This document shows, piece by piece, positions 46,912-56,458 of a stretch of DNA of 64,000 nt (positions within the stretch are counted from its first letter, which is position 1; every line of letters starts with the position of its first letter). The translations under genes were made by a program, and so were the position numbers. Source of the stretch: G963662985 sp963662985. Its GTDB lineage: Bacteria > Chloroflexota > Anaerolineae > Anaerolineales > UBA11579. The stretch is taken from NCBI GenBank assembly GCA_963662985.1, contig OY760066.1, positions 565,748-629,747 on the forward strand, in the 5' to 3' direction. A model generated the notes under the pieces. That model was not told where the DNA came from and ran no database searches. It saw only the letters and a list, made by a program, of their open reading frames with translations.

Positions 46912-47970
46912 ACTTGGATTCAAGTCTCAAGTGCAATAGACTGATACTGAAAGAATACTTCATGGGGAGTGCGATAGTCAAGTCTTTTGCGAGGTCGATG
47001 GTTTAGCCGATGCATGATAAATGTAATTTCATCATCAGTGACATTATCCAAGCGCCTATGTTTAGGTAAATATTGTCTGATTAATCCATTCGTATTTTCG
47101 TTAGTGCCTCGTTCCCATGAAGCATAAGGATGAGCAAAATAAACATCAATTTTTGCTTTTTCTTTTATATCTTCATGCTTTGCAAATTCTTTCCCATTAT
47201 CTACTGTGAGTGTTTCGACATGCGGCACAGAATTGAGTAAAACAACTGCCATGTCTGCCGCTAGTTGGGCTTCTCTTTTATTGAGCTGCCCCATTAGGGT
47301 ATAGCCAGATTTACGATCTACTAGGGTTAAGATTGCTCCCTTATGCTTGTTTCCAACGATTGTGTCACCTTCCTAGTCACCGAGCCGTTCCCGCCTGTCT
47401 ATTTCCTCTGGTCGCTTCTCTATACTGACTGCATTAGGTATTTTTCCTCTTCGATCATAGCTACCAGTGCGTTTTCGATACTTTTTTTGACATCTTAAGT
47501 GCGTATGTAAATTACCACCATTTCGTTTATCTGCATAAATATACTGATAAATCCTTTCATGGCTAATCTTGATCTTCTTTTTTTTCAGATCATTTGATAT
47601 TTGCTCTGGGCTCATATCAAATGCTAATCTCTTGTTGACTTCTTCCCATTCTTCCGCTTTGATTCTGTTGATATTTCTTTTTGTCCTCCCAACTGCCATT
47701 TCTTGTGCTTGTTTGGGTCGATATCCTTTTTTGCCTTTGTTTCGTTTTATTTCCCGATTTATTGTTGATCGATGCACTCCTAAGAAATTTGCTATTTTTG
47801 CTTCTGTTTTTCCTATTTTCAATAATGTATATATCTGGTATCTTTGTTCTTGAGCGAGTTGTTTGTAGGTCATTTTTTCTCCTTTGATTTGTTCGGTCTT
47901 GGAGAATTATCCTACATCTGCTCGCTTTTTGCTTTCCTATCTTTGTTGCACTTGAAACTTGAATCTAAGT
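46912..47970 (-). mobile_element. IS30-family insertion sequence, copy A (inactive)
   Basis: 1059 bp with imperfect inverted ends of about 25 bp: ACTTGGATTCAAGTCTCAAG at the left and ACTTAGATTCAAGTTTCAAG read inward from the right. Same length as copy B at 50263-51321. Its only gene is interrupted by a stop. It landed exactly against the stop codon of the SWIM gene. Confidence 0.88.
46920..47873 (-). pseudogene. IS30-family transposase with nonsense mutation (copy A)
   Basis: Otherwise full length (317 codons): helix-turn-helix KTEAKIANFLGVHRSTINRE, then a catalytic core with VDNGKEFAKH and YASWERGTNENTNGLIRQYL. The tryptophan codon in RLGDWEGDTIVG, next to the first catalytic Asp, is TAG here (around 47374), as comparison with copy B shows. 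A single base change has silenced it. Confidence 0.92.
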
Positions 47971-48586
47971 AATTCCTTTACTCTTATTATTTTTATAAAT
48001 ACGAGAATCAATTACAACAGACTTATTTTAATGATTACTTTTGAGTTGATTATTATTCAAGAGGTCCTCACGCTTCACTTGGTTGGTAGTGACCATATAA
48101 ACATACACTTAATTACTTCTAATTGAAATGCTTATTAATGATAAAACAAATGGGAAATGACATTGAAAAGTTTAAATAATAAATGAATGAGTTGTATTTT
48201 ATCAAGAAATATCTTTTCTTGTGATATCTGAGTTATTGTTGCTATTCTTATGGGACTACACATAATATGTGAAGCTCATCTAGTTTCAAAACTGATTATT
48301 AAGTTACTCAACTATTATCATTATGTGAATAAACTAATTTTAGATTGTGGGAAAAAATTTGCAAAGCATGTATAGATAAAAGATAAAACAAATATTGATG
48401 TTTTTTTTACTCACCCTTATGCTTCATGAGAACGAGGCACTAACGAAAAAACTAGTGGAATTAACAGACAATATTTACGTATTCTTTCAGAATCAGTGTG
48501 ATAAACTTGATACTTAAATCGATGGAAGTAAAAAACTATCAAAAATGAAAATAAAAATTTCAAAAGATTCATGCTATTATTAATTT
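47971..48586. other. Gene-free interval holding an IS30 scar
   Basis: About 600 AT-rich bases between the IS30 copy and the HD-GYP gene. Apart from the degraded transposase fragment at 48340-48520, nothing could be recognised. A TATTAT box just before the HD-GYP start (48574-48580) is a possible -10 element. Confidence 0.5.
48340..48520 (+). pseudogene. Degraded IS30-family transposase C-terminal fragment
   Basis: Plus-strand reading gives DCGKKFAKH, then TNIDVFFTHPYAS, stop, ERGTNEKTSGINRQYL, a diverged version of the catalytic core of the intact IS30 gene at 50271-51224, with internal stops. The end (CTTGATACTTAAATC) recalls the element's terminal repeat. It lies in opposite orientation to both full copies. 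Confidence 0.82.
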
Positions 48587-50227
48587 ATGTTTAATAAAGG
48601 ATTTTTCATTCATAAAAAAAATAAAAAAATATTAAGATTCCTTTCTGCTATAATAAAGACTAAAGATATTGAAGAATTTTTAGAATTTCTTTTTCTCTTT
48701 TTTAAAAATGAACTTTCAATTCAAGAAATCATTTTCTGGCATTATGATTCCCCCAATAATATTCTAGTCCAAAAGAAATCAACCTCAAAATTCCATTTAC
48801 TCAATAACACTTATATCAACAATCAAAATTCACAAATTTGGAGATGCTTTATAGGAAAGAAAATTGATCAAATTTCTTCTTCAGATTCTATTCTTAAACT
48901 CAACAATATTGATATCAAATTTTACCCAAAAAGGTTTTATTATTTTCCTTTTTATTGTGACAACCAATCTTTAGGAATTTTCCTTTTCAAATTTAAAAAA
49001 AATATATCTGGCTTACAAAAAATTTATAAAATTGAAAAAATTCTTAAAGATGTATCGAGAATATATAGTCATCTTTTAAATGAAATAAAAGTTGAAGATC
49101 AAAATGAAGCACTAAAAATAATTAACATAATTGGCAAAAAATTATCAGAAAGTAATGATATAAATGTAATATATGAGATTTTTCAAAATGCATCGTATCA
49201 ACTCCTCCCAAATACTTCAACAATCATTTTTTCTCTATTTGATGATCAAACAAATTTAATTCACCCAGCATACTTACACCATGAAGGTCAAATTGTAGAT
49301 ATTTCTAAACTAAATCCAATTCCTTTGGAACCTCCGGGAAAGGGTTTTCAAAGCCAAGCAATCAGAAGTAAAAAACCTCTTATCATAAATAACCTTCAGA
49401 TGAATTTACATGAAAAATTATCCAATTATCAAAAATTTGGTACCGACAAAGATGAAACTCAATCATCAATTTATGTTCCTATGCTTGCTCGTAACAAAGT
49501 TCTTGGAGTAATAAATTTGCAAAGTTTCCAAAACTATTACTATAATCAAAATCTTGCGAAGTTGTTCACTACTCTGGCAAATACATCAGCTGTCGCCATA
49601 CAAAATATACTTCTTTTTGAAACTGAAAAAGAACATAATCAAATACTAAAAAATGCTTATGAACAAACTCTTATTGGGTGGGCTAAAGCTGTTGAACTTA
49701 AAGATCATGAGACAGAAAAACATAATTTACGTGTTGCAAATCTTTCAAGAATTTTTGCAGAAAAATTAAATCTATCAGAATTTGAAATTGATTCAATTTA
49801 TAAAGGTGCATTACTACATGACATTGGAAAAATCGCAATTCCAGATTCAATTCTAAATAAACCTGGAAAACTAACCCCAAAAGAATGGGAAATAGTGAAA
49901 CAACATCCAATACATGCAAAAAAAATGCTTTCAGATATTGAATTTCTCAAGGAATCATTAGATATTCCATACCTACATCATGAAAGATGGGATGGCACTG
50001 GTTACCCAAAGGGGCTGTCTAAAAAAGAAATACCTTTAGGAGCTCGAATCTTTTGTATCGTTGATGTATATGACGCACTTTCTTCTGATCGTCCATATCG
50101 TCAAGCATGGTCTCAAGAAAAAATTATTCAATATTTAAAGTCTCAAGCAAACAAACATTTTGATCCCGATTTGCTTGAAGAGTTCTTTAAAGTAATTATT
50201 AAATTTTCAGATACCAATTTTACATAA
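48587..50227 (+). CDS. GAF/HD-GYP cyclic-di-GMP phosphodiesterase
   Basis: 546 residues. An N-terminal sensory region (about 1-160) is followed by a GAF domain (about 180-335, with SSIYVPMLARNKVLGVINLQ) and an HD-GYP domain with GALLHDIGKIAIPDSILN, HHERWDGTGYPKGL and DVYDALSSDRPYRQAW. All metal ligands and the GYP motif are present, so it should hydrolyse cyclic di-GMP. No GGDEF partner is fused; the intact one in this window is at 31599-34475. No ribosome site is visible before the ATG, and a TATTAT box ends only about 7 nt upstream, so a leaderless transcript is possible. Confidence 0.9.
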   Translation: MFNKGFFIHKKNKKILRFLSAIIKTKDIEEFLEFLFLFFKNELSIQEIIFWHYDSPNNILVQKKSTSKFHLLNNTYINNQNSQIWRCFIGKKIDQISSSDSILKLNNIDIKFYPKRFYYFPFYCDNQSLGIFLFKFKKNISGLQKIYKIEKILKDVSRIYSHLLNEIKVEDQNEALKIINIIGKKLSESNDINVIYEIFQNASYQLLPNTSTIIFSLFDDQTNLIHPAYLHHEGQIVDISKLNPIPLEPPGKGFQSQAIRSKKPLIINNLQMNLHEKLSNYQKFGTDKDETQSSIYVPMLARNKVLGVINLQSFQNYYYNQNLAKLFTTLANTSAVAIQNILLFETEKEHNQILKNAYEQTLIGWAKAVELKDHETEKHNLRVANLSRIFAEKLNLSEFEIDSIYKGALLHDIGKIAIPDSILNKPGKLTPKEWEIVKQHPIHAKKMLSDIEFLKESLDIPYLHHERWDGTGYPKGLSKKEIPLGARIFCIVDVYDALSSDRPYRQAWSQEKIIQYLKSQANKHFDPDLLEEFFKVIIKFSDTNFT

Positions 50228-50262
50228 GCATAAATTTATTTTTTTCAATTTTCTAATTCAAA

Positions 50263-51321
50263 ACTTGGATTCAAGTCTCAAGTGCAACAGACTGATACTG
50301 AAAGAATACTTCATGGGGAGTGCGATAGTCAAGTCTTTTGCGAGGTCGATGGTTTAGTCGATGCATGATGAAACTAATTTCATCATCAGTGACATTATCC
50401 AAGCGCCTATGTTTAGGTAAATATTGTCTGATTAATCCATTTGTATTTTCGTTAGTGCCTCGTTCCCATGAAGCATAAGGATGAGCAAAATAAACATCAA
50501 TTTTTGCTTTTTCTTTTATATCTTCATGCTTTGCAAATTCTTTCCCATTATCTACTGTGAGTGTTTCCACATGCGGCACAGAATTGAGTAAAACAACTGC
50601 CATGTCTGCCGCTAGTTCGGCTTCTCTTTTGTTGAGCTGCCCTATTAGGGTATAGCCAGATTTACGATCTACTAGGGTTAAGATTGCTCCCTTATGCTTG
50701 TTTCCAACGATTGTGTCACCTTCCCAGTCACCGAGCCGTTCCCGCCTGTCTATTTCCTCTGGTCGCTTCTCTATACTGACTGCATTAGGTATTTTTCCTC
50801 TTCGATCATAGCTACCAGTGCGTTTTCGATACTTTTTTTGACATCTTAAGTGCGTATGTAAATTACCACCATTTCGTTTATCTGCATAAATATACTGATA
50901 AATCCTTTCATGGCTAATCTTGATCTTCTTTTTTTTCAGATCATTTGATATTTGCTCTGGGCTCATATCAAATGCTAATCTCTTGTTGACTTCTTCCCAT
51001 TCTTCCGCTTTGATTCTCTCGATTCTTCTTTTGATCCGTCCCATTGCCATTTCATGTGCTTGTTTGGGTCGATATCCTTTTTTTCCTTTGTTTCGCTTTA
51101 ATTCCCGATTTATTGTTGATCGATGCACTCCTAAGAATTTTGCTATTTTTGCTTCTGTTTTTCCTATTTTCAATAATGTATATATCTGGTATCTTTGTTC
51201 TTGAGCGAGTTGTTTGTAGGTCATTTTTTCTCCTTTGATTTGTTCGGTCTTGGAGAATTATCCTACATCTGCTCGCTTTTTGCTTTCCTATCTTTGTTGC
51301 ACTTGATACTTGAATATAAGT
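50263..51321 (-). mobile_element. IS30-family insertion sequence, copy B (intact)
   Basis: 1059 bp, ends ACTTGGATTCAAGTCTCAAG (left) and, inward from the right, ACTTATATTCAAGTATCAAG. Its gene is complete. The right end lies inside the SLOG-like gene at 51263-51982, whose last residues are now encoded by IS sequence. Nearly identical to copy A, so both are recent. Confidence 0.9.
50271..51224 (-). CDS. IS30-family transposase (copy B)
   Basis: 317 residues, complete. N-terminal helix-turn-helix with KTEAKIAKFLGVHRSTINRE, a second HTH-like segment (MSPEQISNDLKKKKIKISHE), and the DDE core: GDWEGDTIVGNKHKGAIL, VETLTVDNGKEFAKHEDI and ASWERGTNENTNGLIRQYLP. GGAG precedes the ATG. Its stop codon lies inside the left terminal repeat. 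Confidence 0.95.
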   Translation of the reverse strand: MTYKQLAQEQRYQIYTLLKIGKTEAKIAKFLGVHRSTINRELKRNKGKKGYRPKQAHEMAMGRIKRRIERIKAEEWEEVNKRLAFDMSPEQISNDLKKKKIKISHERIYQYIYADKRNGGNLHTHLRCQKKYRKRTGSYDRRGKIPNAVSIEKRPEEIDRRERLGDWEGDTIVGNKHKGAILTLVDRKSGYTLIGQLNKREAELAADMAVVLLNSVPHVETLTVDNGKEFAKHEDIKEKAKIDVYFAHPYASWERGTNENTNGLIRQYLPKHRRLDNVTDDEISFIMHRLNHRPRKRLDYRTPHEVFFQYQSVALET

Positions 51322-51982
51322 CTATATAAAAAGCTTCTTGAATCATTTTATTATCTTCATTATTATCTAAAGAAAACAAAGTATGGATATATTTTTCAAG
51401 TAAAGAAACATTGTAAATTTCTTGAAGTTTGTTCTCGCTCCAATAAACAATCTCGAGTTGAGTAGGATTAATCCAAATAATTGGAACACTAAATTTAGAT
51501 GATAGTTGAATTGCGTTCCAAATTTTTCCATCAAAAAACTCTTCCGAACCATCCCAAAGAGCTAAGAGTAGATCTGATTGAGCAATCATCCATTCAATCG
51601 TTTGAGACGTTGTTCTTTGAGAATATAGATCTGGAATATCAAATTCTACAAGTTCTGAATATTCTAAGGTTTTTTTATTTTCTTCATTCTGCCAATTTTT
51701 TGTACAAATTTCATTGGGTGAGATACAAAAAGTTTTATATTTGTTTTGTATACATTGTTCAGAAAATACCGACCCGGTTATAGGAGAGAAAAAACATTGA
51801 ATAACTGCTTTTGACCCATCGAAACCATTTTTTGGTATATTTTCTTTTTCAATTAAATTTGTTAGAGACTCGAAAAATTGATTTACTTTGAAGGAAAGAA
51901 GGTCAGTGGCTAATGATTGGTTGCCCAAAATTGAAATATTAGAATACATTACAGAATCTATATGTTTTTCTTCATTATTCAT
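51263..51982 (-). pseudogene. SLOG-like protein truncated by an IS30 insertion
   Basis: The first 220 or so residues are native; the end (about DLYSSIKCNKDRKAK...) is encoded by the right end of IS30 copy B, so the original C-terminal part is lost. Visible pattern: SNISILGNQSLATDLLSF, CFFSPITGSVFSEQ, TIEWMIAQSDLLLALWDGS and FSVPIIWINPTQLEIVYW. The last two match the DYLIFLWNGK/KKIVWIR strands of the SLOG gene at 53799, but the GGTG loop is replaced by EFFDGKIWNA. Probably a nucleotide-sensing subunit of the cassette that runs divergently from it (130-bp shared promoter region). Confidence 0.6.
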
Positions 51983-52111
51983 TTTGATATCCTTATCCTA
52001 TCACCAACCCAATATTAATTATTAAAATTATAGTTTGAAACAGAGTATATGAAAAGAAAAATCAGATAATTAAATTAATGGTATAGTAATAAAAAACATA
52101 TGAGGTTGAAA

Positions 52112-53809
52112 ATGAGAGGGACTCCAAAAAACAAACTTAAAATACTATCAATTATCAAAAAGAATCAATGGATTTTAGTTTTTTCGCTTTGGATATTTGG
52201 ATTATATTTAGGCTTTCAAGGTTATAAAGAATTATTTAATGAAAAATCTATCTCTATCAGTTTTATTGATAATTTATATCTAACTATCCAACTAGCTTTT
52301 TTTGAAGGTGATTTATTAGGCTCTCTTCCTTTTGAATTACAATTTGCTAGATTTTTCCTTCCATTTTTAACTGCTTACACAGGCTTTAAAGCAATCACAC
52401 TATTATTTATAGAAAAAATGAATCTGTTTAGAATTAATTTCTGGAAGAATCATATAGTAATTAATACCGATGACTCAATAGGTCAGTTTGCTGCAAAAGT
52501 ATTGGATCAAAATAACTATAAAGTTGTCTTGGTTTGTCCAAACGCATCAATGATTAACCAAGAATTTTCTGAAAATGTTGTTGTAATAATTGGAGACTTA
52601 AATCAGCCTGAAATACAAAAAAGATCAAATTTAGCGAAGGCAAGATATTGTTTATTATTCTGTAAAGAAGACTTAAAAAATATAAAGACGGCTCTCCAAT
52701 GTGAAAATAATTTAAAAATCAAAAAAAAACATCAAATAGAATTTATAAGTCACATAACCGATCCTAATTTTTCTAGTATGTATATTGATCAAATATCGAA
52801 TAAAAATTGGAAACCAAATCAAATCCATAATTATTGTAATATATTACAACAAGCTGCAATTCAATTAATCAATCAAGAAGGTCTTAATCAGAAAGAATCA
52901 ATATTATTAATTGGTTTTGGACAATTGAATCAAAATATATGTAAAGAAATTTTAATCAAAGACAAAATAAAAAATGCTAAAAATATTCATATCATTGATA
53001 AACAATCAATAGTAAAAGACAATATGATTATCAACAAGATAATGAATTCGTCTAAGAATTGTAAAATCAATACATTTACATATGAGTTAAATAGAAATAA
53101 TTTACAAGGCATTTCAAAGTTAATCAAAAACATTGACCCTGTACCCGAATATATTATTTTAAATTTAGATGATAATCTAATAAGTCTTCAGTTAATTCTA
53201 ACTTTAGTTTCGGATATATATAAAGAAACTAATCAAAAATCAAATTCTCCAAAAATCAAAGTGTGTTTATCAAATGATGAAACAATCATTAACCTTCTTA
53301 ACGGACAAGAGAAAATTGAATTATTTAATCTTATGGATGAAGTAATCACATTGGATTTCCTATTGGATACAAAAAATGAATCTCTTGCCAGATCTATTCA
53401 TAACCATTATATTCAAATGAATAATCAAAGAGAAGAAAATATTCAACAATGGAATGAACTTTCTGAGAAAAAGAAGCGATCCAATCGGAATGCTGCACAT
53501 TATATTCAAAATCACTTAGATCAAATTGGGTATAAAATAATTCCATATTTTGATATTGATCCAGTAGAGCCTTATCAATTTTCAGAACAAGAGTTGTTAT
53601 ACATAGCACAAAAAGAACATCAACGTTGGTGCGATGAAACTATCAAAGAAAATAAAAATTCAACAAATCCTTATCTTAAACCATGGGACTCTCTTGAACC
53701 ACAACAAAAAGAATATAATTTAGAATTTGTAAGAAACATCCCCACGATCATTGCAAATGCAAGGTATCAGATAATTTTAAGTAAAAATGGGAAAAAATAT
53801 GCCAAATAA
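52112..53809 (+). CDS. Membrane pore-RCK-RyR domain protein
   Basis: About 565 residues. Two membrane helices (about 18-38 and 83-108) flank a re-entrant-like segment (DNLYLTIQLAFFEGDL) in the layout of a two-helix channel, but the potassium filter TVGYG is absent. Two RCK/TrkA-N Rossmann units follow (HIVINTDDSIGQFAAKVLDQ about 115-235; SILLIGFGQLNQNICKEI about 260-400). The last 70 residues are a bacterial RyR domain: LLYIAQKEHQRWCDE, LKPWDSLEPQQKEYN, NIPTIIANARYQ. Start at 52112 has GAGG 6 nt upstream; a frame from 52100 adds four residues. The stop overlaps the SLOG gene. Predicted: a ligand-gated membrane effector whose ligand is bound or made by the SLOG partner. Confidence 0.82.
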   Translation: MRGTPKNKLKILSIIKKNQWILVFSLWIFGLYLGFQGYKELFNEKSISISFIDNLYLTIQLAFFEGDLLGSLPFELQFARFFLPFLTAYTGFKAITLLFIEKMNLFRINFWKNHIVINTDDSIGQFAAKVLDQNNYKVVLVCPNASMINQEFSENVVVIIGDLNQPEIQKRSNLAKARYCLLFCKEDLKNIKTALQCENNLKIKKKHQIEFISHITDPNFSSMYIDQISNKNWKPNQIHNYCNILQQAAIQLINQEGLNQKESILLIGFGQLNQNICKEILIKDKIKNAKNIHIIDKQSIVKDNMIINKIMNSSKNCKINTFTYELNRNNLQGISKLIKNIDPVPEYIILNLDDNLISLQLILTLVSDIYKETNQKSNSPKIKVCLSNDETIINLLNGQEKIELFNLMDEVITLDFLLDTKNESLARSIHNHYIQMNNQREENIQQWNELSEKKKRSNRNAAHYIQNHLDQIGYKIIPYFDIDPVEPYQFSEQELLYIAQKEHQRWCDETIKENKNSTNPYLKPWDSLEPQQKEYNLEFVRNIPTIIANARYQIILSKNGKKYAK

Positions 53810-54374
53810 CAAACAAATAATCAAGATTGGTGTTAGTGGTCATCGGTACCTTAGCAAGACCCCACTCATTACAGAAAATCTTGAAAAAAGTATAAGAAAA
53901 ATAATAAATGAAAATCCAAACAAAGAAATTTGGCTTTATTCACCCTTAGCAAAAGGCGCAGATCAATTAGTAGCACAAATTACACTTAAAAATTATCCTA
54001 AAACAAAATTGATTATTCCTCTTCCATTTGAAGAACAATTATATCTAGATGATTTCCAAGATGAGGATAAAAAGCAATATTATCAGCTTAAAGAACTGGC
54101 AGAAAAGATTTTTACAATTCCAAATGAAAACCAAACAAAAGAGAATCAATTTTTTGAGCTAGGCAAATTTATAGTAAATAATTCAGACTACCTAATTTTC
54201 CTTTGGAATGGAAAAGTAGCACAAGGGCAAGGGGGGACTGGGCAAATTATAGAAATTGCCATGAATAGTAAAAAGAAAATTGTATGGATTAGAGCAAACA
54301 ACGATAAACCAGAATTCCAAGAACTTTGGGAGGGAGTTGATCCAGAAGGTTCTATGGTATATCTGAACTGGTAA
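53799..54374 (+). CDS. Stand-alone SLOG-superfamily nucleotide-binding protein
   Basis: 191 residues with a Rossmann-like order typical of SLOG proteins: IIKIGVSGHRYLSKTPLI at strand 1, PLAKGADQLVAQ at helix 2, NNSDYLIFLWNGK, then the glycine loop GQGGTGQIIEIA, which parallels the GGxGT-E signature of LOG-type enzymes, and KKIVWIRAN. Such domains bind or cleave nucleotide derivatives and recur in conflict systems. Start at 53799 has GGGA upstream and lies inside the channel gene (11-bp overlap); an ATG at 53787 would add four residues. Translational coupling to the pore-RCK-RyR gene strongly suggests a two-part sensor/effector. Confidence 0.75.
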   Translation: MPNNKQIIKIGVSGHRYLSKTPLITENLEKSIRKIINENPNKEIWLYSPLAKGADQLVAQITLKNYPKTKLIIPLPFEEQLYLDDFQDEDKKQYYQLKELAEKIFTIPNENQTKENQFFELGKFIVNNSDYLIFLWNGKVAQGQGGTGQIIEIAMNSKKKIVWIRANNDKPEFQELWEGVDPEGSMVYLNW

Positions 54375-54415
54375 TTTTGATTTGTTTTTCTATTTAAATA
54401 TAACGAAATTAGAGT

Positions 54416-54892
54416 TTATTTTTCGTATTGAGTAATTAATTTTGCAGTTTCTGAATATCCACGAGAATAGGCAAGATTTTTAGCAGTAGTATTGCTTTCT
54501 CCAACAGCGAACACATCAGCGCCTGCTTCTAACAGTACTTTCACTACATCTGTATATCCTCTTCCAGCTGCGATTAACAGTGGAGTATAACCTCCATAAG
54601 TTTTTTCATTAACATCTGCCCCTGCATTTAAAAGTAGTTTTGTCATCTTACTACCACCTCGTCCAAAAGCAGCATGTTCCAACAAAGCCCCTTTTAACTC
54701 TGCCTGGTGATTAATTAATACTTCTGCAATTTCAGTACTCCCAAAAGTCATCAAATATTCCATAGGAGTTTGATTGTGATAATCTTTTGCATTAACATCC
54801 GCCCTATTTTTAATTGCTTCTTCAACTTTATCTACATTTAAAGATTTTATTGCATCAAATAATTGACTTGTGGATTCATTTACATTACTCAT
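54416..54892 (-). CDS. Ankyrin-repeat protein
   Basis: 158 residues, about four ankyrin repeats: NRADVNAKDYHNQTPMEYLM, NHQAELKGALLEHAAFG, NAGADVNEKTYGGYTPLLIA, EAGADVFAVGESNTTAKNLA. No signal, enzyme domain or membrane segment; likely a protein-binding adaptor or antidote. AAGGAGAG precedes the ATG. An IS256-family element sits 26 bp upstream, between the ribosome site and whatever promoter once drove it. It converges on the SLOG gene with 41 nt between the stops. Confidence 0.9.
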   Translation of the reverse strand: MSNVNESTSQLFDAIKSLNVDKVEEAIKNRADVNAKDYHNQTPMEYLMTFGSTEIAEVLINHQAELKGALLEHAAFGRGGSKMTKLLLNAGADVNEKTYGGYTPLLIAAGRGYTDVVKVLLEAGADVFAVGESNTTAKNLAYSRGYSETAKLITQYEK

Positions 54893-54918
54893 CTATTCTC
54901 TCCTTCAGTTTATGCTTA

Positions 54919-56197
54919 GCTAGTGTAAAATATTTTCTGTAAATTCACAAAAAAAGAAAGGTCATGTATCCTTTAGTTACGACACGAAAGGAGATAACAT
55001 GACCAATCAAAATAATTATACAATATCTGAAGAAATTTTAGAACAATTGGCTGAAGGAGGAATGGAGTCAATTCCAGAGCTAATCCGAATTCTAGTCAAC
55101 GAAGCAATGGCATTAGAGCGAGAGCGATACTTGCAAGCAGAACGATATGAGCGAAGCAAAGATCGAAAAGGATATGCAAACGTATACAAACCAAAAAGTG
55201 TAAAGACAAGAGTAGGTGAGATCGAATTTGCAGTCCCCCAAGTAAGAGAAGGGTCATTTTATCCAGAAGCCTTGGAAAAAGGGATTCGAAGTGAAAGAGC
55301 ATTAAAGCTCGCATTAGCAGAGATGTATATCCAAGGAATCTCGACCCGAAAAGTAGCCGCAATCACAGAAAAACTAATTGGAACGAAGATCAGCAGTAGT
55401 CAGGTAAGTCGAGCAACAGCACAGATGGATGAAGTGTTGAAAGCATGGCGAAATCGACCAATCGGAAGTATCCCTTATTTATACCTAGATGCACGCTATG
55501 AAAAGGTGAGAATGGATGGTCAGATACGATCTGCAGCCGTTTTAATGGCTGCAGGAGTTGGTTTAGTCGGCAAAAGACGTATTTTAGGGGTATCTGTGTC
55601 ACTTAGTGAAGCAGAATTGCATTGGAGAGGCTTTTTTGAAGAGCTAATTGCTAGAGGTCTACGGGATGTTCGTCTGATTATCAGCGATGATCATGGTGGC
55701 ATTCGAAAAGCGAGACAGGCTGTTTTTACTGGCATTCCATGGCAAAGATGTCAATTTCATCTTCAACAAAATGCTGCTCAATATGTACCTCGGAAACATT
55801 TACAAGCTGAGGTAGCGAATGATATTCGCTCAATTTTCAATGCACCTTCTCGAGAACAAGCTGAACTGTATTTGAAAGAAATTGTAGAAAAATATGCGAA
55901 ACATGCTTTTGCTTTAGCGGATTGGTTGGAAGTTGCTATTCCTGAAGGTCTTACTTTTTTTGATTTTCCTGTTGCTCATCGACGCAGAATTCGGACGAGT
56001 AATTTGATGGAGAGAATCAGTCAGGAAGTCAAACGTCGTACTACTGTGATTCGTTTATTTCCCAATCAAGCGGCTTGTCTTCGTCTTGTTTCTGCGATAC
56101 TGATGGAGATTAGTGAAGATTGGGAGACTGGACGTATTTATTTAGATGTTTCATAACTATCGGATACTCGAATTTACAGAAAAATTGTTGCACAATC
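54919..56197 (+). mobile_element. IS256-family insertion sequence, copy 2
   Basis: 1279 bp with inverted ends like copy 1, flanked by an exact 8-bp target duplication TATGCTTA (54911-54918 and 56198-56205). The duplication fixes both boundaries and shows a recent simple insertion into the leader of the ankyrin gene. Confidence 0.93.
54999..56156 (+). CDS. IS256-family transposase (copy 2)
   Basis: 385 residues, nearly identical to the copy at 29735-30892 with the same DDE motifs (YLYLDARYEKVR, IISDDHGGIRKA, NLMERISQEVKRR). Differences include G-to-V in YANVYKPK, a glycine conserved in the family, and GVGLVG for GVGVDG. Whether these reduce activity is unknown; the target duplication shows transposition happened, by this or another copy's enzyme. 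Confidence 0.95.
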   Translation: MTNQNNYTISEEILEQLAEGGMESIPELIRILVNEAMALERERYLQAERYERSKDRKGYANVYKPKSVKTRVGEIEFAVPQVREGSFYPEALEKGIRSERALKLALAEMYIQGISTRKVAAITEKLIGTKISSSQVSRATAQMDEVLKAWRNRPIGSIPYLYLDARYEKVRMDGQIRSAAVLMAAGVGLVGKRRILGVSVSLSEAELHWRGFFEELIARGLRDVRLIISDDHGGIRKARQAVFTGIPWQRCQFHLQQNAAQYVPRKHLQAEVANDIRSIFNAPSREQAELYLKEIVEKYAKHAFALADWLEVAIPEGLTFFDFPVAHRRRIRTSNLMERISQEVKRRTTVIRLFPNQAACLRLVSAILMEISEDWETGRIYLDVS

Positions 56198-56458
56198 TAT
56201 GCTTAATAAATAGCTTATTAAGTACAGTATATATTAATTGATGTTAATTAACAATAATTAGTATTTATCACAAATTATATAAATATGTTGATTTGCTATT
56301 AAAAACACATGGTCAAGATTATAAAATGCCATTTTCCATTTTCCATTTTTGAATACACATAAAAACAATAAAAAAAAGAGATTTTTTCCATACTCTTTTC
56401 AAATAAAGCACTGTATTATTAAAACATCAATCCAAAGAAGATCATGGAGGAATCAAAA

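Noticed and set aside
51263..51321. Native C-terminus for the truncated SLOG-like protein
   Set aside because: These residues are encoded within the IS30 terminal region shared with the other IS30 copy, so they are not part of the original gene.
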